A stretch of 64,000 nt of DNA, taken from NCBI RefSeq assembly GCF_008017805.1, contig NZ_VRTT01000020.1, positions 42,630 through 106,629 of the forward strand. The letters are read 5' to 3'. Below, one piece after another: positions 28,609 to 37,067 of this stretch (positions are counted from its first letter, which is position 1; each line of letters opens with the position of its first letter). The translations under genes were made by a program, and so were the position numbers. Under the pieces are notes generated by a model. That model did no database searches, was not told where the DNA came from, and saw only the letters and a list, made by a program, of their open reading frames with translations. This DNA is from Paenibacillus sp. N3.4 (GTDB taxonomy: Bacteria; Bacillota; Bacilli; Paenibacillales; NBRC-103111).

Positions 28609-29292
28609 ATGAAAAAAACAGTGTTTACAAGCGTTGTTATTGCCAGCTTAATATTTGTTCTTACACCTACAATTCGTACAATAAAGGCCATGGAACCCCC
28701 ACCAAAAACGGGAACATTTTTTGAAGAAGTAAATGTTTACAATGAGCCAACTGATGACCAGAGTACAACGCCTATTGCCACGCTAGCTCCGCAAACCGTT
28801 ACTCTTGTATATGAAAATGACGGTGCAGCTAAGACGATTATGAACAGATCATGGTATCGAATACAAACCTGGTTGGGTGTAAAGTGGATTACCCCAGAAA
28901 ATATGTTTTTGCGAGAAGAAACAACCGAAACAGGCGTAACCAATATGCTTTTATCTGCAAAGGAAACACCTTTGTACGATAAGCCAAGTAAAAAGTTCCC
29001 TTCCGGCCAAAGCTTATCTGTGCAAATAATTAAACCCATCAGTTATTGGGGGGGATATTTTAAAATAGATACTTGGGAGGGGGTAAAATGGGTAGAAGGG
29101 ATAAATATTCATTTCTACGATGTGGAGCCTAAACAAATAGAATTGAAATCAGAAACACCATTTTCATTCCAAAGAGGCCAGCCAGCAGCTGGAACACTTT
29201 CTCCTCAAGTGGTTACCACTTACCAGCAAGCTTGGAACTACTATTTAATTGAGACATGGCTTGGTTTTGCTTGGATTCAACTAGAGCCATAA
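28609..29292 (+). CDS. Secreted protein with three SH3-like repeats
   Basis: 227 residues from ATG 28609 (TAGGAGG upstream). A signal peptide (KKTVFTSVVIASLIFVLTPT) is followed by three similar repeats of about 60 residues, each ending in a tryptophan box: SWYRIQTWLGVKWI, GYFKIDTWEGVKWV and NYYLIETWLGFAWI. These resemble bacterial SH3 domains that bind cell-wall peptides. No catalytic domain is present. It may be a wall-binding or spore-surface protein; this is inferred from domain type. Confidence 0.75.
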   Translation: MKKTVFTSVVIASLIFVLTPTIRTIKAMEPPPKTGTFFEEVNVYNEPTDDQSTTPIATLAPQTVTLVYENDGAAKTIMNRSWYRIQTWLGVKWITPENMFLREETTETGVTNMLLSAKETPLYDKPSKKFPSGQSLSVQIIKPISYWGGYFKIDTWEGVKWVEGINIHFYDVEPKQIELKSETPFSFQRGQPAAGTLSPQVVTTYQQAWNYYLIETWLGFAWIQLEP

Positions 29293-29311
29293 TCATAAGA
29301 GGAGGCAAACC

Positions 29312-29502
29312 TTGCTCAACATTAAACATGTGCTGGCATTTATCCGAAAAGTGAACCAAGCCGGTACGCTAATAGCAGCAGGGGGCACCTTTTTAGATAA
29401 AGAAGTAGTCGTGGACGGTAACCTGATTACTCCCGCACACCGGAGGATGAGCCGGCTTTTATCCAGGAAATCATTGATAAACTAGGTGTGAACGCCTATT
29501 AA
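29312..29502 (+). pseudogene. DJ-1/PfpI family protein remnant
   Basis: TTG 29312 has AAGAGGAGG upstream. The frame reads HVLAFIRKVNQAGTLIAA, then jumps directly to GGTFLDKEVVVDGNLIT, so the catalytic cysteine segment normally between these blocks (AAICHGP region) is deleted. After NLIT the frame shifts by one base and the true end RTPEDEPAFIQEIIDKLG continues to TAA 29500-29502. Both the internal deletion and the shift mark it as a dead gene. Intact relatives are stress-related glyoxalase or deglycase-like proteins. Confidence 0.75.
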
Positions 29503-29541
29503 AAAATCCGGCAAAGGGTCTTACACCCGATGTCGGATTTT
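29501..29541. terminator. Terminator between convergent genes
   Basis: AAAATCCGGCA pairs with TGTCGGATTTTT, with an inner GGGT/ACCC stem. It can serve both the remnant and the lipoprotein gene on the other strand. Confidence 0.75.
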
Positions 29542-29562
29542 TCGTTTCTATATTTCCGAGAA

Positions 29563-30927
29563 CTATTTAATTCCTTTGTTATAGATAAAATCCTGTGGAA
29601 TTTGGCCTAGCGGAATCTTCTGTTCCTTTTCTAGGTCAAAGGCCCATAACTCTTTCCCCACCATAGCTTCGGTTTCCATGTTTCGATACAAAACGTACCT
29701 CCCATCCTTGGATAAGGCCACTAAATAAGCATGAAGCGGATATTCGCGAATTTCTCCCGTAAGCACATTAACATCCAGCAAGGAACGTTTCTCTGTAGAA
29801 GCTATAAGGCGATCGCCGAGCCCATCGAGGATCACTGTATCTCCGTATTTGGAACCTGGTATCAATACTTTTTCGTCCTTGCCATCCAAATTAATGAGCA
29901 GCACATCAAAGTAACTTGGATCATCCATAATTGTATTTTTATTGGATTCAAAAGCAATCAAACGCCCATTGTTCACCGGTGTAGGACGACCTGCCGCAAA
30001 TAAGAGTGTTTTGGCTTCACCGGAACCTGGTTTTTCCTTGCGAATGCGATCCCAAAGATCAGCAATCTCTACGGTTGATAGCAGCATTCTTTCCTTTCTG
30101 CCGTCCTTTGCAATCAAAGTAATATTGTCATAAGAGCCGTCACGCTTAATTTTTTCACCTGTTGCAACACTTACAGCATTGCCAGGAACCGTGAATCCCA
30201 TCTCATGGGTGCGAAAAACGATATCCCGTTCCTCAGAAAAATAATACGCCATCTCACTCGGCAGCAATACCGGATTTCCATCCAGTATATAGAAATGCTC
30301 TCCATCATCATAGATATAACTTTTATATCCGATCCCTTCGCCCGAATCCAGCACGACCCGATATCTCTTCGAATCTCCGTTCACTCTACTGGGTGTATAG
30401 GAATCAGATTGGACGCCACGGTTTAATACGGACATAAAAAATGCCGCGCTGCCACCACTAAGCTCAGTTATTGTTTTTACTTCCTGGCCATACGAGTCTT
30501 CTTCCGAAATTCGGACCTTTTTTACCTGCTCGTCTGCTGGTTTAACGAAGTTGGATTGTTTATCCCGATCTACAAAAAAGCGATATCCATGAACGCCAAG
30601 CGGGTCTATGACAGCAATTACTTCTCTATTGGGGTAACCGACGACTTCGAAGATGGCCGATCCCTTTTCTAAAAAGGCAGCATCTCCATCCTTGATTTTG
30701 TAGTTCGGGTTGTCTACATTTCCTTCGAGTTTAAAACGCACCTTGCCAATCTCTTTGCCGATCTTACTGGGGTCAGTTAGCGCGGCATTCCAGGCTCCCT
30801 GGTAGGTGACGCCATTTAGTTTAAGGAAATCAACCCAATCGATGATTGTATGATGTACGTTTCCAAACTGGCACCCCGATAGCAGAATTAGCCCAATTAA
30901 AATCGCTGCAGCCCATTTCATTCTCAT
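29563..30927 (-). CDS. Lipoprotein with a propeller-like C-terminal half
   Basis: 454 residues from ATG 30927, chosen because AAGGGGGAAG lies just upstream; an earlier in-frame ATG lacks one. The signal peptide ends at the lipobox LILLSGCQF, so it is membrane anchored outside. The N-terminal half is beta-rich (VIDPLGVHGYRFFVDRDKQ); the C-terminal half has repeats like those in beta-propellers (LLINLDGKDEKVLIPGSKYG; LVALSKDGRYVLYRNME). No catalytic motif is evident. Many such proteins occur in Paenibacillus without known function. Confidence 0.75.
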   Translation of the reverse strand: MRMKWAAAILIGLILLSGCQFGNVHHTIIDWVDFLKLNGVTYQGAWNAALTDPSKIGKEIGKVRFKLEGNVDNPNYKIKDGDAAFLEKGSAIFEVVGYPNREVIAVIDPLGVHGYRFFVDRDKQSNFVKPADEQVKKVRISEEDSYGQEVKTITELSGGSAAFFMSVLNRGVQSDSYTPSRVNGDSKRYRVVLDSGEGIGYKSYIYDDGEHFYILDGNPVLLPSEMAYYFSEERDIVFRTHEMGFTVPGNAVSVATGEKIKRDGSYDNITLIAKDGRKERMLLSTVEIADLWDRIRKEKPGSGEAKTLLFAAGRPTPVNNGRLIAFESNKNTIMDDPSYFDVLLINLDGKDEKVLIPGSKYGDTVILDGLGDRLIASTEKRSLLDVNVLTGEIREYPLHAYLVALSKDGRYVLYRNMETEAMVGKELWAFDLEKEQKIPLGQIPQDFIYNKGIK

Positions 30928-31044
30928 TGATCTTCCCCCTTGCTCATTAGACGTTAAATGGGCAACGAAGTTGCAAATAGAATCCAAATATTGCCATTAT
31001 CCCGGATCAAATGATGACTGCAGACGATTAACTTTACGGTTCAA

Positions 31045-31070
31045 TAAAAAAATGAGCCTCTCGGCTCAAT
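31045..31070 (-). terminator. Terminator after cwlJ (minus strand)
   Basis: On the minus strand ATTGAGCC, loop GAGA, GGCTCATT, then a T run. Confidence 0.85.
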
Positions 31071-31074
31071 GAAA

Positions 31075-31503
31075 TTAATACGTATTGTAAATATTTTCGC
31101 ATTCTACCCCTGTTGGCTGATAAAAGCAATGGAGCTTGTAACGAGCTACTAAAGGCTGATTGTACCAAGTAGGCGGACAGTCTCCTTGTGGTCTAAAATA
31201 CCATAAACTAAATTTGGCGGGCCAATATCTTTCCCCGTTAATTGACCTGCGTGCTAAACGTTTTTCTCGTTCTCTGGCACTTTGATAGTAGAATCCATGC
31301 AGCAGGGCTTCGAAGGCATGTGGTTGGTTGATCATTTGCGGAATCGTACGAATTCCTTTGAAGTCTGAGCAATTGGCTCTTATTCGATTGATCCCTACAT
31401 TGCCTACAAGCAGCATACCCTTTTCGCCTTCGCCCACAGCTTCTGCACGAAGTAATCGGGCTAACATATCAATATCCTGTTCTCTTGCTTTAACCACTGC
31501 CAT
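31075..31503 (-). CDS. cwlJ: Spore cortex-lytic hydrolase CwlJ
   Basis: 142 residues, the same length as Bacillus CwlJ, with a SleB-like hydrolase domain over nearly its full length: MLARLLRAEAVGEGEKGMLL (with the catalytic-region glutamate), LVGNVGINRIRANCSDFKGI, and the diagnostic SINGERYWPAKFSLWYFRPQ and CFYQPTGVECENIYNTY. It has no signal peptide, as usual for CwlJ, which is placed in the spore coat by GerQ and degrades cortex peptidoglycan during germination triggered by calcium dipicolinate. No gerQ gene is seen next to it. Probably sigma-E controlled, though I did not identify a promoter. Confidence 0.94.
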   Translation of the reverse strand: MAVVKAREQDIDMLARLLRAEAVGEGEKGMLLVGNVGINRIRANCSDFKGIRTIPQMINQPHAFEALLHGFYYQSAREREKRLARRSINGERYWPAKFSLWYFRPQGDCPPTWYNQPLVARYKLHCFYQPTGVECENIYNTY

Positions 31504-31759
31504 GATGTCACCCCATTTAATGTCTAGTTACCATAATATATTGTGATTGCTCGACTAGGTGTCTGTCTAAGCGTATAAATGGGCGATATCGGAAGTTTAG
31601 GGCAGTTTTATTTTCAAGTGTAAAAATAAACCATAAGATGTTACTATAGTATAGATGTGGGTTACAATTGTATGAGTTGAATGGATAAACAGAATGACCA
31701 GAGGCAACGAGGAAGATACATCATGTAGAAAATTTGGACCTACTTGGAGGGAACTATCA

Positions 31760-31981
31760 ATGATAAAAATATATGTAAATAAAATAGATGAATTTCCAGA
31801 AGAAGTATTAGAAAGAGTTGAGAAAGAAGATTTGCTGGATTGGCACCTCATCCTTATTCCTGAGTCTAAAGATAGTGAATTCGAAGCAAGTAAATTAGCC
31901 AGCAGCCTTGCTGAAGATGGCAGCTTTGAGACTTATAATTTTGAAACCGGTTTGGAGTTTTACATCACATTTTACGAATGA
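31760..31981 (+). CDS. Small hypothetical protein
   Basis: 73 residues from ATG 31760 with TTGGAGGG upstream; an earlier in-frame ATG (31694) lacks a ribosome site. It is acidic and soluble (KIDEFPEEVLERVEKEDLLD), ending in a beta hairpin (FETGLEFYITFYE). No family recognised. It precedes a secreted-protein gene by 14 bases and may be co-expressed with it. Confidence 0.6.
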   Translation: MIKIYVNKIDEFPEEVLERVEKEDLLDWHLILIPESKDSEFEASKLASSLAEDGSFETYNFETGLEFYITFYE

Positions 31982-31995
31982 AGGACGTATGACAA

Positions 31996-32634
31996 TTGGC
32001 TAGAATATTCGTAAGTCTTATAACACTATTAATGATGATATCCCTTATAGGTCTCGTTCCTGGAACTATCCAAGCAGCAGAGAATGATCCTTTCACGGAC
32101 AAAAATATGAAGGTTGTTTTGGATGCGAATCCCATTACTTTTGAATATACGACTAACGACGAGAAGTTTCGTTTCACTGCATTTGGCCTATGGAGACATA
32201 TGGCAGGCCTAGCTAAAGTCCAATCTGAAGTGGATGAGCGGGTACAGGATTTCGCGAGTGTTGAAGATGTTGCTAATATTCAGTTAGCTATTCGTTACTT
32301 TAACTACACGATGTTGTTTATCTCTGCGGAACCCAAGAAGGACGAGACAAGAGTTGGGACATTGGCTTCATATCTGGAGCAAGCCAAAAAGAAGGCGGCT
32401 ATATCCAGCGCTGATATCATGGAAGAAAAGCAAACAAAGCTGTTTGGCTTTGATGCTGTGCAGTTGACTTATGTGAACCACGGTGACTGGGATAAACGAA
32501 TTGACACGCTACTCATATTCATGTCCGACTCCCACATATACACCATTAGGAACTCTTCTTATGAGGTTACGTATAAAAGCTCGGTTCAAGAATTCAAGAC
32601 ACTGCTTGAAAGCATGGAATTTCATGAAAAGTAG
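31996..32634 (+). CDS. Secreted hypothetical protein
   Basis: 212 residues from TTG 31996 (GAAGGAC upstream). A clear signal peptide (FVSLITLLMMISLIGLVPGT then IQAAE) predicts secretion. The mature part mixes alpha and beta segments (ITFEYTTNDEKFRFTAFGLW; FMSDSHIYTIRNSSYEVTYK), similar in feel to PsbP/DcrB-like or DUF-type lipocalin-size domains, but I cannot place it. A strong terminator follows. Confidence 0.7.
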   Translation: MARIFVSLITLLMMISLIGLVPGTIQAAENDPFTDKNMKVVLDANPITFEYTTNDEKFRFTAFGLWRHMAGLAKVQSEVDERVQDFASVEDVANIQLAIRYFNYTMLFISAEPKKDETRVGTLASYLEQAKKKAAISSADIMEEKQTKLFGFDAVQLTYVNHGDWDKRIDTLLIFMSDSHIYTIRNSSYEVTYKSSVQEFKTLLESMEFHEK

Positions 32635-32645
32635 TTGAAAGTTGG

Positions 32646-32697
32646 CAAAAACCAATCTCTCATACCAGATTTTCTGGTTGAAAGATTGGTTTTTTTA
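32646..32697 (+). terminator. Rho-independent terminator
   Basis: AAAACCAATCT pairs with AGATTGGTTTT around an ACCAGA/TCTGGT inner stem, then a T run. Confidence 0.85.
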
Positions 32698-32850
32698 GAT
32701 GATTTAAAGTACAGGGACCTTTGGAATACCGTTACTATAAGGTAATAGGTTCCGCAGCCTCCTAATGAGTGAGTAATTTCAAGGTTTTTTAACATATTTC
32801 AGCGGGAGGACTTATATTCTGATAATAGGAGTATATGGAGGTGGTTTTTC

Positions 32851-33525
32851 TTGTATATTGGTCATTATTCAGTCAGTTATGCAACTAAAAGATTAGAACC
32901 TCAATTGCCTTTGTGGTTGTTATTTCTGGCCGTTCAATTTTTAGATATCATATGGTCAGTATTCATACTTCTCGGGGTTGAAAAAGCATCCATATCCCAC
33001 GAAGTACCGGGAATGCCTTTGGATTTAACCTACATGCCGTTTACTCATAGTTTAGAAGGGGCACTCTTTTGGAGTCTTTTTGTCTATTTGTTTTCTCGTT
33101 ATTGGCCATCATGGAAGAATAGATCAACCAAAAAATCTGCTTTGTTAGCTTTTGCTGTGTTTTCACACTGGATATTAGATTTCGTAGCGCATAATAGTGA
33201 TTTACCTCTATGGGCCGATAAATATAAGGTGGGTTTAGGTCTTTATGAGAATGCGTTACTTAGTTTTGTTATTGAAGTATTACTCTTATTCGTATCCTTG
33301 ATCTATTATAGTCGTTCAACGCATGGGCATGGTTTTTTGGGGAAATACGGCATGTACATCTTTTCAATATTTATGATACTCCTTGATGCAAACACAGTAT
33401 GGGGAATCACTCCTCCGAATTCTCAGGTTGCGGCTGGATTTCTTTTGTTTAGCTATTTTTTATTTTCTTTTATTATCGCAAGGCTAGAGCCATTACGAAG
33501 TCAGAAGAAACAAATAGCATCGTAA
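32851..33525 (+). CDS. Membrane protein resembling membrane-bound metal-dependent hydrolases
   Basis: 224 residues from TTG 32851 with TGGAGGTGG upstream. About six hydrophobic helices; short polar motifs with histidine and aspartate sit at helix ends (MYIGHYSVSYATKR, YMPFTHSLEGALFW, VFSHWILDFVAHNSDLPL). That pattern is seen in YdjM/DUF457-type membrane proteins, which are called metal-dependent hydrolases on weak evidence. Activity is not established. It is a single gene; the hairpin after it at 33548-33622 is better suited to the minus strand. Confidence 0.7.
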   Translation: MYIGHYSVSYATKRLEPQLPLWLLFLAVQFLDIIWSVFILLGVEKASISHEVPGMPLDLTYMPFTHSLEGALFWSLFVYLFSRYWPSWKNRSTKKSALLAFAVFSHWILDFVAHNSDLPLWADKYKVGLGLYENALLSFVIEVLLLFVSLIYYSRSTHGHGFLGKYGMYIFSIFMILLDANTVWGITPPNSQVAAGFLLFSYFLFSFIIARLEPLRSQKKQIAS

Positions 33526-33547
33526 TGTGTTTCATGAGAATAAAAGC

Positions 33548-33622
33548 AAAATACCCGCACCACATAACTTGCTTCGCGGCAGTGCTAGCGTAGCTGTCAA
33601 TTAGGGCAGTGCGGGGTAATAC
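33548..33622 (-). terminator. Hairpin downstream of the cse60-like operon (minus strand)
   Basis: On the minus strand ACCCCGCAC pairs with GTGGTGCGGGT, followed by ATTTTGCTTTT; the inner region has further pairing. It lies where minus-strand transcription from 34071 would end. Confidence 0.55.
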
Positions 33623-33687
33623 TAAATACAGATTCGCTCAGATCAGGACTATAAGATTACAAGGCACCTCTAGAAAGAACCTCATAA

Positions 33688-33750
33688 CTATGGTTCATTG
33701 TAGATCACTCTAGATACATAAACCACTTGAAATAGGACAAAGGATTTCAC
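33688..33750 (-). CDS. Possible 20-residue small ORF
   Basis: GTG at 33748-33750 has AGGAGG nine bases upstream and reads MKSFVLFQVVYVSRVIYNEP then TAG. The ribosome site is good but the peptide has no recognised relative, so it may be chance. It lies 25 bases downstream of the mini membrane protein. Confidence 0.25.
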   Translation of the reverse strand: MKSFVLFQVVYVSRVIYNEP

Positions 33751-33775
33751 CGAAACATACCTCCTGTATTTGAAA

Positions 33776-33892
33776 CTATTTATTCCAAATCGAGATGATA
33801 ATCAAGTAAATGCCGGCAACTACGATGAATACCGTAGAAACAATGGATAAATATCGAAAAAATAATCTACACTTATCTTCTCTGTCTTTCAT
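33776..33892 (-). CDS. 38-residue single-helix membrane protein overlapping the cse60-like gene
   Basis: ATG at 33890-33892 lies within the ATGA that also holds the stop of the cse60-like gene, a classic coupling overlap. The product has a charged start (MKDREDKCRLFFRY) and one membrane helix (STVFIVVAGIYLIIISIW), ending NK. It is below usual gene-calling limits. Its lack of a strong ribosome site fits translation by re-initiation after the upstream gene. Role unknown, perhaps a sporulation micro-protein given its partner. Confidence 0.6.
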   Translation of the reverse strand: MKDREDKCRLFFRYLSIVSTVFIVVAGIYLIIISIWNK

Positions 33893-34071
33893 GAAGCCCT
33901 ATAAACGATTAATATGGTGCTTCGTTGGTATTCTCCCGTAGGGGTTGACTTCATCACCGAGCCATAACACACATTAATGATTTGGTTATCTTCGAGCTTT
34001 GCCAAAAACTCATTTGCTTTATTTTCAGCATAAATATTATCCGTATCTACAAATTCTTTCACTTGAATCAT
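33889..34071 (-). CDS. Cse60-like sporulation protein
   Basis: 60 residues, ATG with AAGGAGATGTTAGC upstream. The sequence IQVKEFVDTDNIYAENKANE, then INVCYGSV and TILIVYR, matches the length and alternating pattern of Cse60, a small sigma-E controlled Bacillus sporulation protein of unknown function. The similarity is moderate. It forms a two-gene unit with the overlapping mini membrane protein. Confidence 0.65.
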   Translation of the reverse strand: MIQVKEFVDTDNIYAENKANEFLAKLEDNQIINVCYGSVMKSTPTGEYQRSTILIVYRAS

Positions 34072-34303
34072 GCTAACATCTCCTTATTCTTTTGTTATAA
34101 GTGCGATGAATCTTGTGAATACTCCATGATGCAAAACCCCTTTCTTTTATGAAGTCTCATTTTAAAAAATATAAAAATAGAGCAAGGCATCCCCATCTCA
34201 ATATGGAATGCCTGCACTATAGACATAGCTTAGCGCCATAAGAGGGAAGTGTCAATCTATAGGCGTATTGGTTTTACCAATTATTCTTGATATACTGATT
34301 GGA

Positions 34304-34325
34304 AGGTCTCCTTTTGGGAGACCTA
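34304..34325 (+). promoter_or_regulatory. 5' leader hairpin before the Gre-domain operon
   Basis: AGGTCTCC-TTTT-GGGAGACCT forms a perfect 8-9 bp stem just upstream of the TTAGGAGGG ribosome site at about 34334-34342. It has no T run, so it is more likely a leader structure than a terminator. Confidence 0.45.
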
Positions 34326-34347
34326 TATGTACTTAGGAGGGTTAAAT

Positions 34348-34419
34348 ATGGTTAGTCGTTTTTATTTCAGTGATTGTAGTGTGCTTCGTATAGGGGGAGA
34401 AGTCTACTATGAACCATAG
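34348..34419 (+). CDS. 23-residue leader peptide ORF
   Basis: ATG at 34348 follows an excellent AGGAGGG and reads MVSRFYFSDCSVLRIGGEVY then YEP and TAG. Its last codons overlap the ATG of the Gre-domain gene by 11 bases in another frame. The strong ribosome site and the overlap point to a coupled leader peptide or micro-protein. No family recognised. Confidence 0.5.
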   Translation: MVSRFYFSDCSVLRIGGEVYYEP

Positions 34420-34864
34420 TTTTATGCACCAGGACGCTAAGTCGCGCCTAGTTGATCAACTCACCTACTTTGATGAGGAGAAGATCAATTTCCTGCATCA
34501 ATATCTCCCTGAACACAATCAAAAGCGTCGCTTGGTTGAAAAAACATTATCTGATTATTCGTTCTTTCTTAAAAAGTTGATTAACAACCTGAACGAAGAA
34601 GATCTTAATGCTAGGGCTCTTATAGGAAGTGAATTAGAACTGCGTTTTCTGGAGGATGATTGTTCAGAAACGTTCACAATTGTATTTCCACATCATGCTG
34701 ATCCCGGTAGGAATCGCATATCGTTCCTATCGCCAATCGGATTTCAACTGTTGATGACGCAATCAAATCAAACGTATCAACTGGATATACCTTCCGGAGA
34801 AATGTCCGTGAAGGTGGAAGGAATTAAGTTTGTTCATTGTGACGATAAGAATGAGAATGAATGA
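34409..34864 (+). CDS. GreA/GreB C-terminal-domain protein
   Basis: 151 residues, ATG with AGGGGGAGAAG upstream. The N-terminal 60 residues are helical and charged; the C-terminal about 85 residues resemble the GreA/GreB C-terminal domain (ALIGSELELRFLEDDCSETF; ISFLSPIGFQLLMTQSNQTY; VKVEGIKF), which binds RNA polymerase near the secondary channel. Related small proteins include Rnk and other polymerase regulators. The acidic coiled-coil tip typical of GreA is not evident, so cleavage stimulation is doubtful. It is likely a polymerase-binding regulator. Confidence 0.7.
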   Translation: MNHSFMHQDAKSRLVDQLTYFDEEKINFLHQYLPEHNQKRRLVEKTLSDYSFFLKKLINNLNEEDLNARALIGSELELRFLEDDCSETFTIVFPHHADPGRNRISFLSPIGFQLLMTQSNQTYQLDIPSGEMSVKVEGIKFVHCDDKNENE

Positions 34865-34889
34865 ATAACAAAAAATAGCTCATAAAGGT

Positions 34890-34928
34890 GCAGGTAAGTC
34901 CTAGTTTTAGGATTTACCTGCTCTTTGC
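34890..34928. terminator. Terminator between convergent Gre-domain and gerC genes
   Basis: GCAGGTAAGTCCTA pairs over 14 bp (one G-U) with TAGGATTTACCTGC around a GTTT loop, followed by TCTTTG. Confidence 0.8.
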
Positions 34929-34947
34929 ATAGAAATTTTTGTGTATT

Positions 34948-36000
34948 TTATTTTAAATTTCCATTATCACGAATGGTTACCTTAATCTTCAGCTCATGCT
35001 CTAACTTGGGGTACCATTCAGCTTTCCAGCTGTTTCTCTGCTCCTCCGTCATGATATTGCGGAAGTATTGGCCAAATCCCAAAATGTCCGAGTCGAAGGT
35101 TTGAAGCTTTACAAGTAGGCTGTTAAATTTCTTTTGCAGCAGCTTTTCCAATTCTGTTTGTAGATCAGGTTTACTCATGTTCACCAATTCTTGATCTAAA
35201 ACAACGGTTAATTGAATCGTACTAGCAGCTTTAGGTGCGTTAATCCAACTAACATGATGGGTTACAGAACATCCTACAATGACCACGGAGGTGCTGCTTT
35301 GAACTTCAATAATTCCACCCGTACTTTGATTTTTGAGCAAGTTAAAATAAAAAGTTTCCTCTGAGGAGATTTGTCCAACCATTCGGTCACCATGCATAAC
35401 GCCTGAGCCCTTAATATCAAACAATGTATCTGTTCCTTTAGCGACGATTGGGATGATCCCATCTTCGGTTTCTGAGTAAACATTACGATAATTTCTCCAT
35501 AACGGAGATTGCGATATTTGTGATGTCCAGCCTGCTTCTTTTCTAAAGAAATCAATACCCAAAGAACCTGCATTCGTTTTTCGCTTATCATAGAAAAAAG
35601 AGACAAAGTCGCCGGAGATAATCGTCAAAAGCACTTTAGGTGTAATTTCCCTTGAACGAAATGCATAGTCCAGAACATGCGATATGCCGTTTTTTGCAAT
35701 ATTTTCACTCACAAAAATGAGCTTGATATGCAGCAAGTCAATGTCTAATTCTGATTTCGTTCTCATATTGTCAATAGCTTTTGAGATCGTCTTAGATTCA
35801 GCCTCAAGAATTTTCGTCGTGTCTTCTCCTGGTTGTGGAATTCGCAGGGCCACTTTAAAATTGCCATTTTCGACTTTCGTAATGCCCATTGCAATAGGTA
35901 GGTAACGTTTATTAATGTCCTTATGTATAGAGGAGCAGCCGCTCGAAAGCAAAGTAGTTATCAGAATAATTATGGTATATGGACATGTTCTTCCTTTCAT
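34948..36000 (-). CDS. gerC: Ger(x)C family germination lipoprotein
   Basis: 350 residues from ATG 36000, which overlaps the permease stop as ATGA; an upstream extension is unlikely. The lipobox LLSSGCSSI gives an anchored lipoprotein. The rest matches the C subunit of germinant receptors (LPIAMGITKVENGNFKVALR; LLKQKSTGG-like region; GQYFRNIMTEEQRNSWKAEW near the end). The A, B and C subunits form a receptor in the inner spore membrane that triggers germination on nutrient binding. It is the last gene of the operon. Ligand unknown. Confidence 0.9.
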   Translation of the reverse strand: MKGRTCPYTIIILITTLLSSGCSSIHKDINKRYLPIAMGITKVENGNFKVALRIPQPGEDTTKILEAESKTISKAIDNMRTKSELDIDLLHIKLIFVSENIAKNGISHVLDYAFRSREITPKVLLTIISGDFVSFFYDKRKTNAGSLGIDFFRKEAGWTSQISQSPLWRNYRNVYSETEDGIIPIVAKGTDTLFDIKGSGVMHGDRMVGQISSEETFYFNLLKNQSTGGIIEVQSSTSVVIVGCSVTHHVSWINAPKAASTIQLTVVLDQELVNMSKPDLQTELEKLLQKKFNSLLVKLQTFDSDILGFGQYFRNIMTEEQRNSWKAEWYPKLEHELKIKVTIRDNGNLK

Positions 36001-37067
36001 CTCGCTTCTCTCCGTTTTATGCCCGCCATGATAAGAATACCCAGAGGAAGACCTAGCATACAAGTCAGCGTAGGAATTGAATTCAGCCCATACAAAGTAT
36101 CAATACTTGATAAAGTTGGTATCCATATTCCTAGAATAAATATCCCTAAGGTAAGAACTGCCGTAATGATTGTTTTATTCATAGAAATGTAAAGCTTATG
36201 GATAACGGTAGTCATTGCCCATAGTGAGATCGCACCATAAACATACGAACTGATAAGGGCCATCAAAACATAAAAGATCGTGATCCGGTCGAAAAATAAC
36301 CATGAGATATTAATCGTATCCATGACAGAAACCATCGGGAATTTCAGCTTGGAAGCCGATTTCACCCCATAAAGCGTTATTGGCAGGTAGGCTGCAAGCA
36401 AATAAAATGGCAAAAGAGCTGCATAGGTAATAAGAAGGTAACGTAACCTCGGCATCCCTATATTCTGTTTAGAAGGCACCAAACCCAAAAAAAGGAACGA
36501 GGAAAAGGAAATAAAGCAGCTATAAAAGTCAGGTGACTGTAAGAAGGAGAATTTGTCGTTCCACAAAGGAAGTGCGTAATGAAAATCGACATTTTGAAGA
36601 CAAGCACTGAACGTTAGCAGAAAAAACGGTATGCAAAGGATGCTGACGATTAAACTGGCTCTTATAATGGCATGAATCCCTAGAATAGCTCCAAACATGA
36701 GAATTAGCAGGGTAGGAAGCAGAAGGGTCCAAATAGGGAAAGTGGGATGAAAGGTGATAACGAGTAATTGAGCGTGATGACGGGGTACAGTGACCAAGTA
36801 GATGAAAAAGTACAGAGTAAATGGAAGGAAAAGGATGCGCGCTATCCATTTGCCTACGACTGAACTTGTAATCTGAATAATATCCATGGCCGGGAATAAC
36901 GATAAACCTTTGAAGTACATATAAAGAAAAACTCCCGAAATGACATAACTGACTAACAAAGGCTTCCAATGAGTACTTGAAGTAGCACTAATCAACCGTT
37001 CCGAATAGATGAGAAGAATTAGACTGATTTGTGCTAGAAAGAATGCATTTAATAATGATTTATTCAT
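35997..37067 (-). CDS. gerB: GerB-type germination receptor permease subunit
   Basis: 356 residues from ATG 37067 (GGCGGTG upstream; a GTG at 37076 is possible). About ten membrane helices, as in the APC-like spore germination permease family (LISATSSTHWKPLLVSYVIS; LLLPTLLILMFGAILGIHAI; a final helix LGLPLGILIMAGIKR). It forms the B subunit of a germinant receptor, probably the ligand-binding part. Its start overlaps the gerA stop and its stop overlaps the gerC start by four bases, so translation is tightly coupled. Confidence 0.9.
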   Translation of the reverse strand: MNKSLLNAFFLAQISLILLIYSERLISATSSTHWKPLLVSYVISGVFLYMYFKGLSLFPAMDIIQITSSVVGKWIARILFLPFTLYFFIYLVTVPRHHAQLLVITFHPTFPIWTLLLPTLLILMFGAILGIHAIIRASLIVSILCIPFFLLTFSACLQNVDFHYALPLWNDKFSFLQSPDFYSCFISFSSFLFLGLVPSKQNIGMPRLRYLLITYAALLPFYLLAAYLPITLYGVKSASKLKFPMVSVMDTINISWLFFDRITIFYVLMALISSYVYGAISLWAMTTVIHKLYISMNKTIITAVLTLGIFILGIWIPTLSSIDTLYGLNSIPTLTCMLGLPLGILIMAGIKRREAR

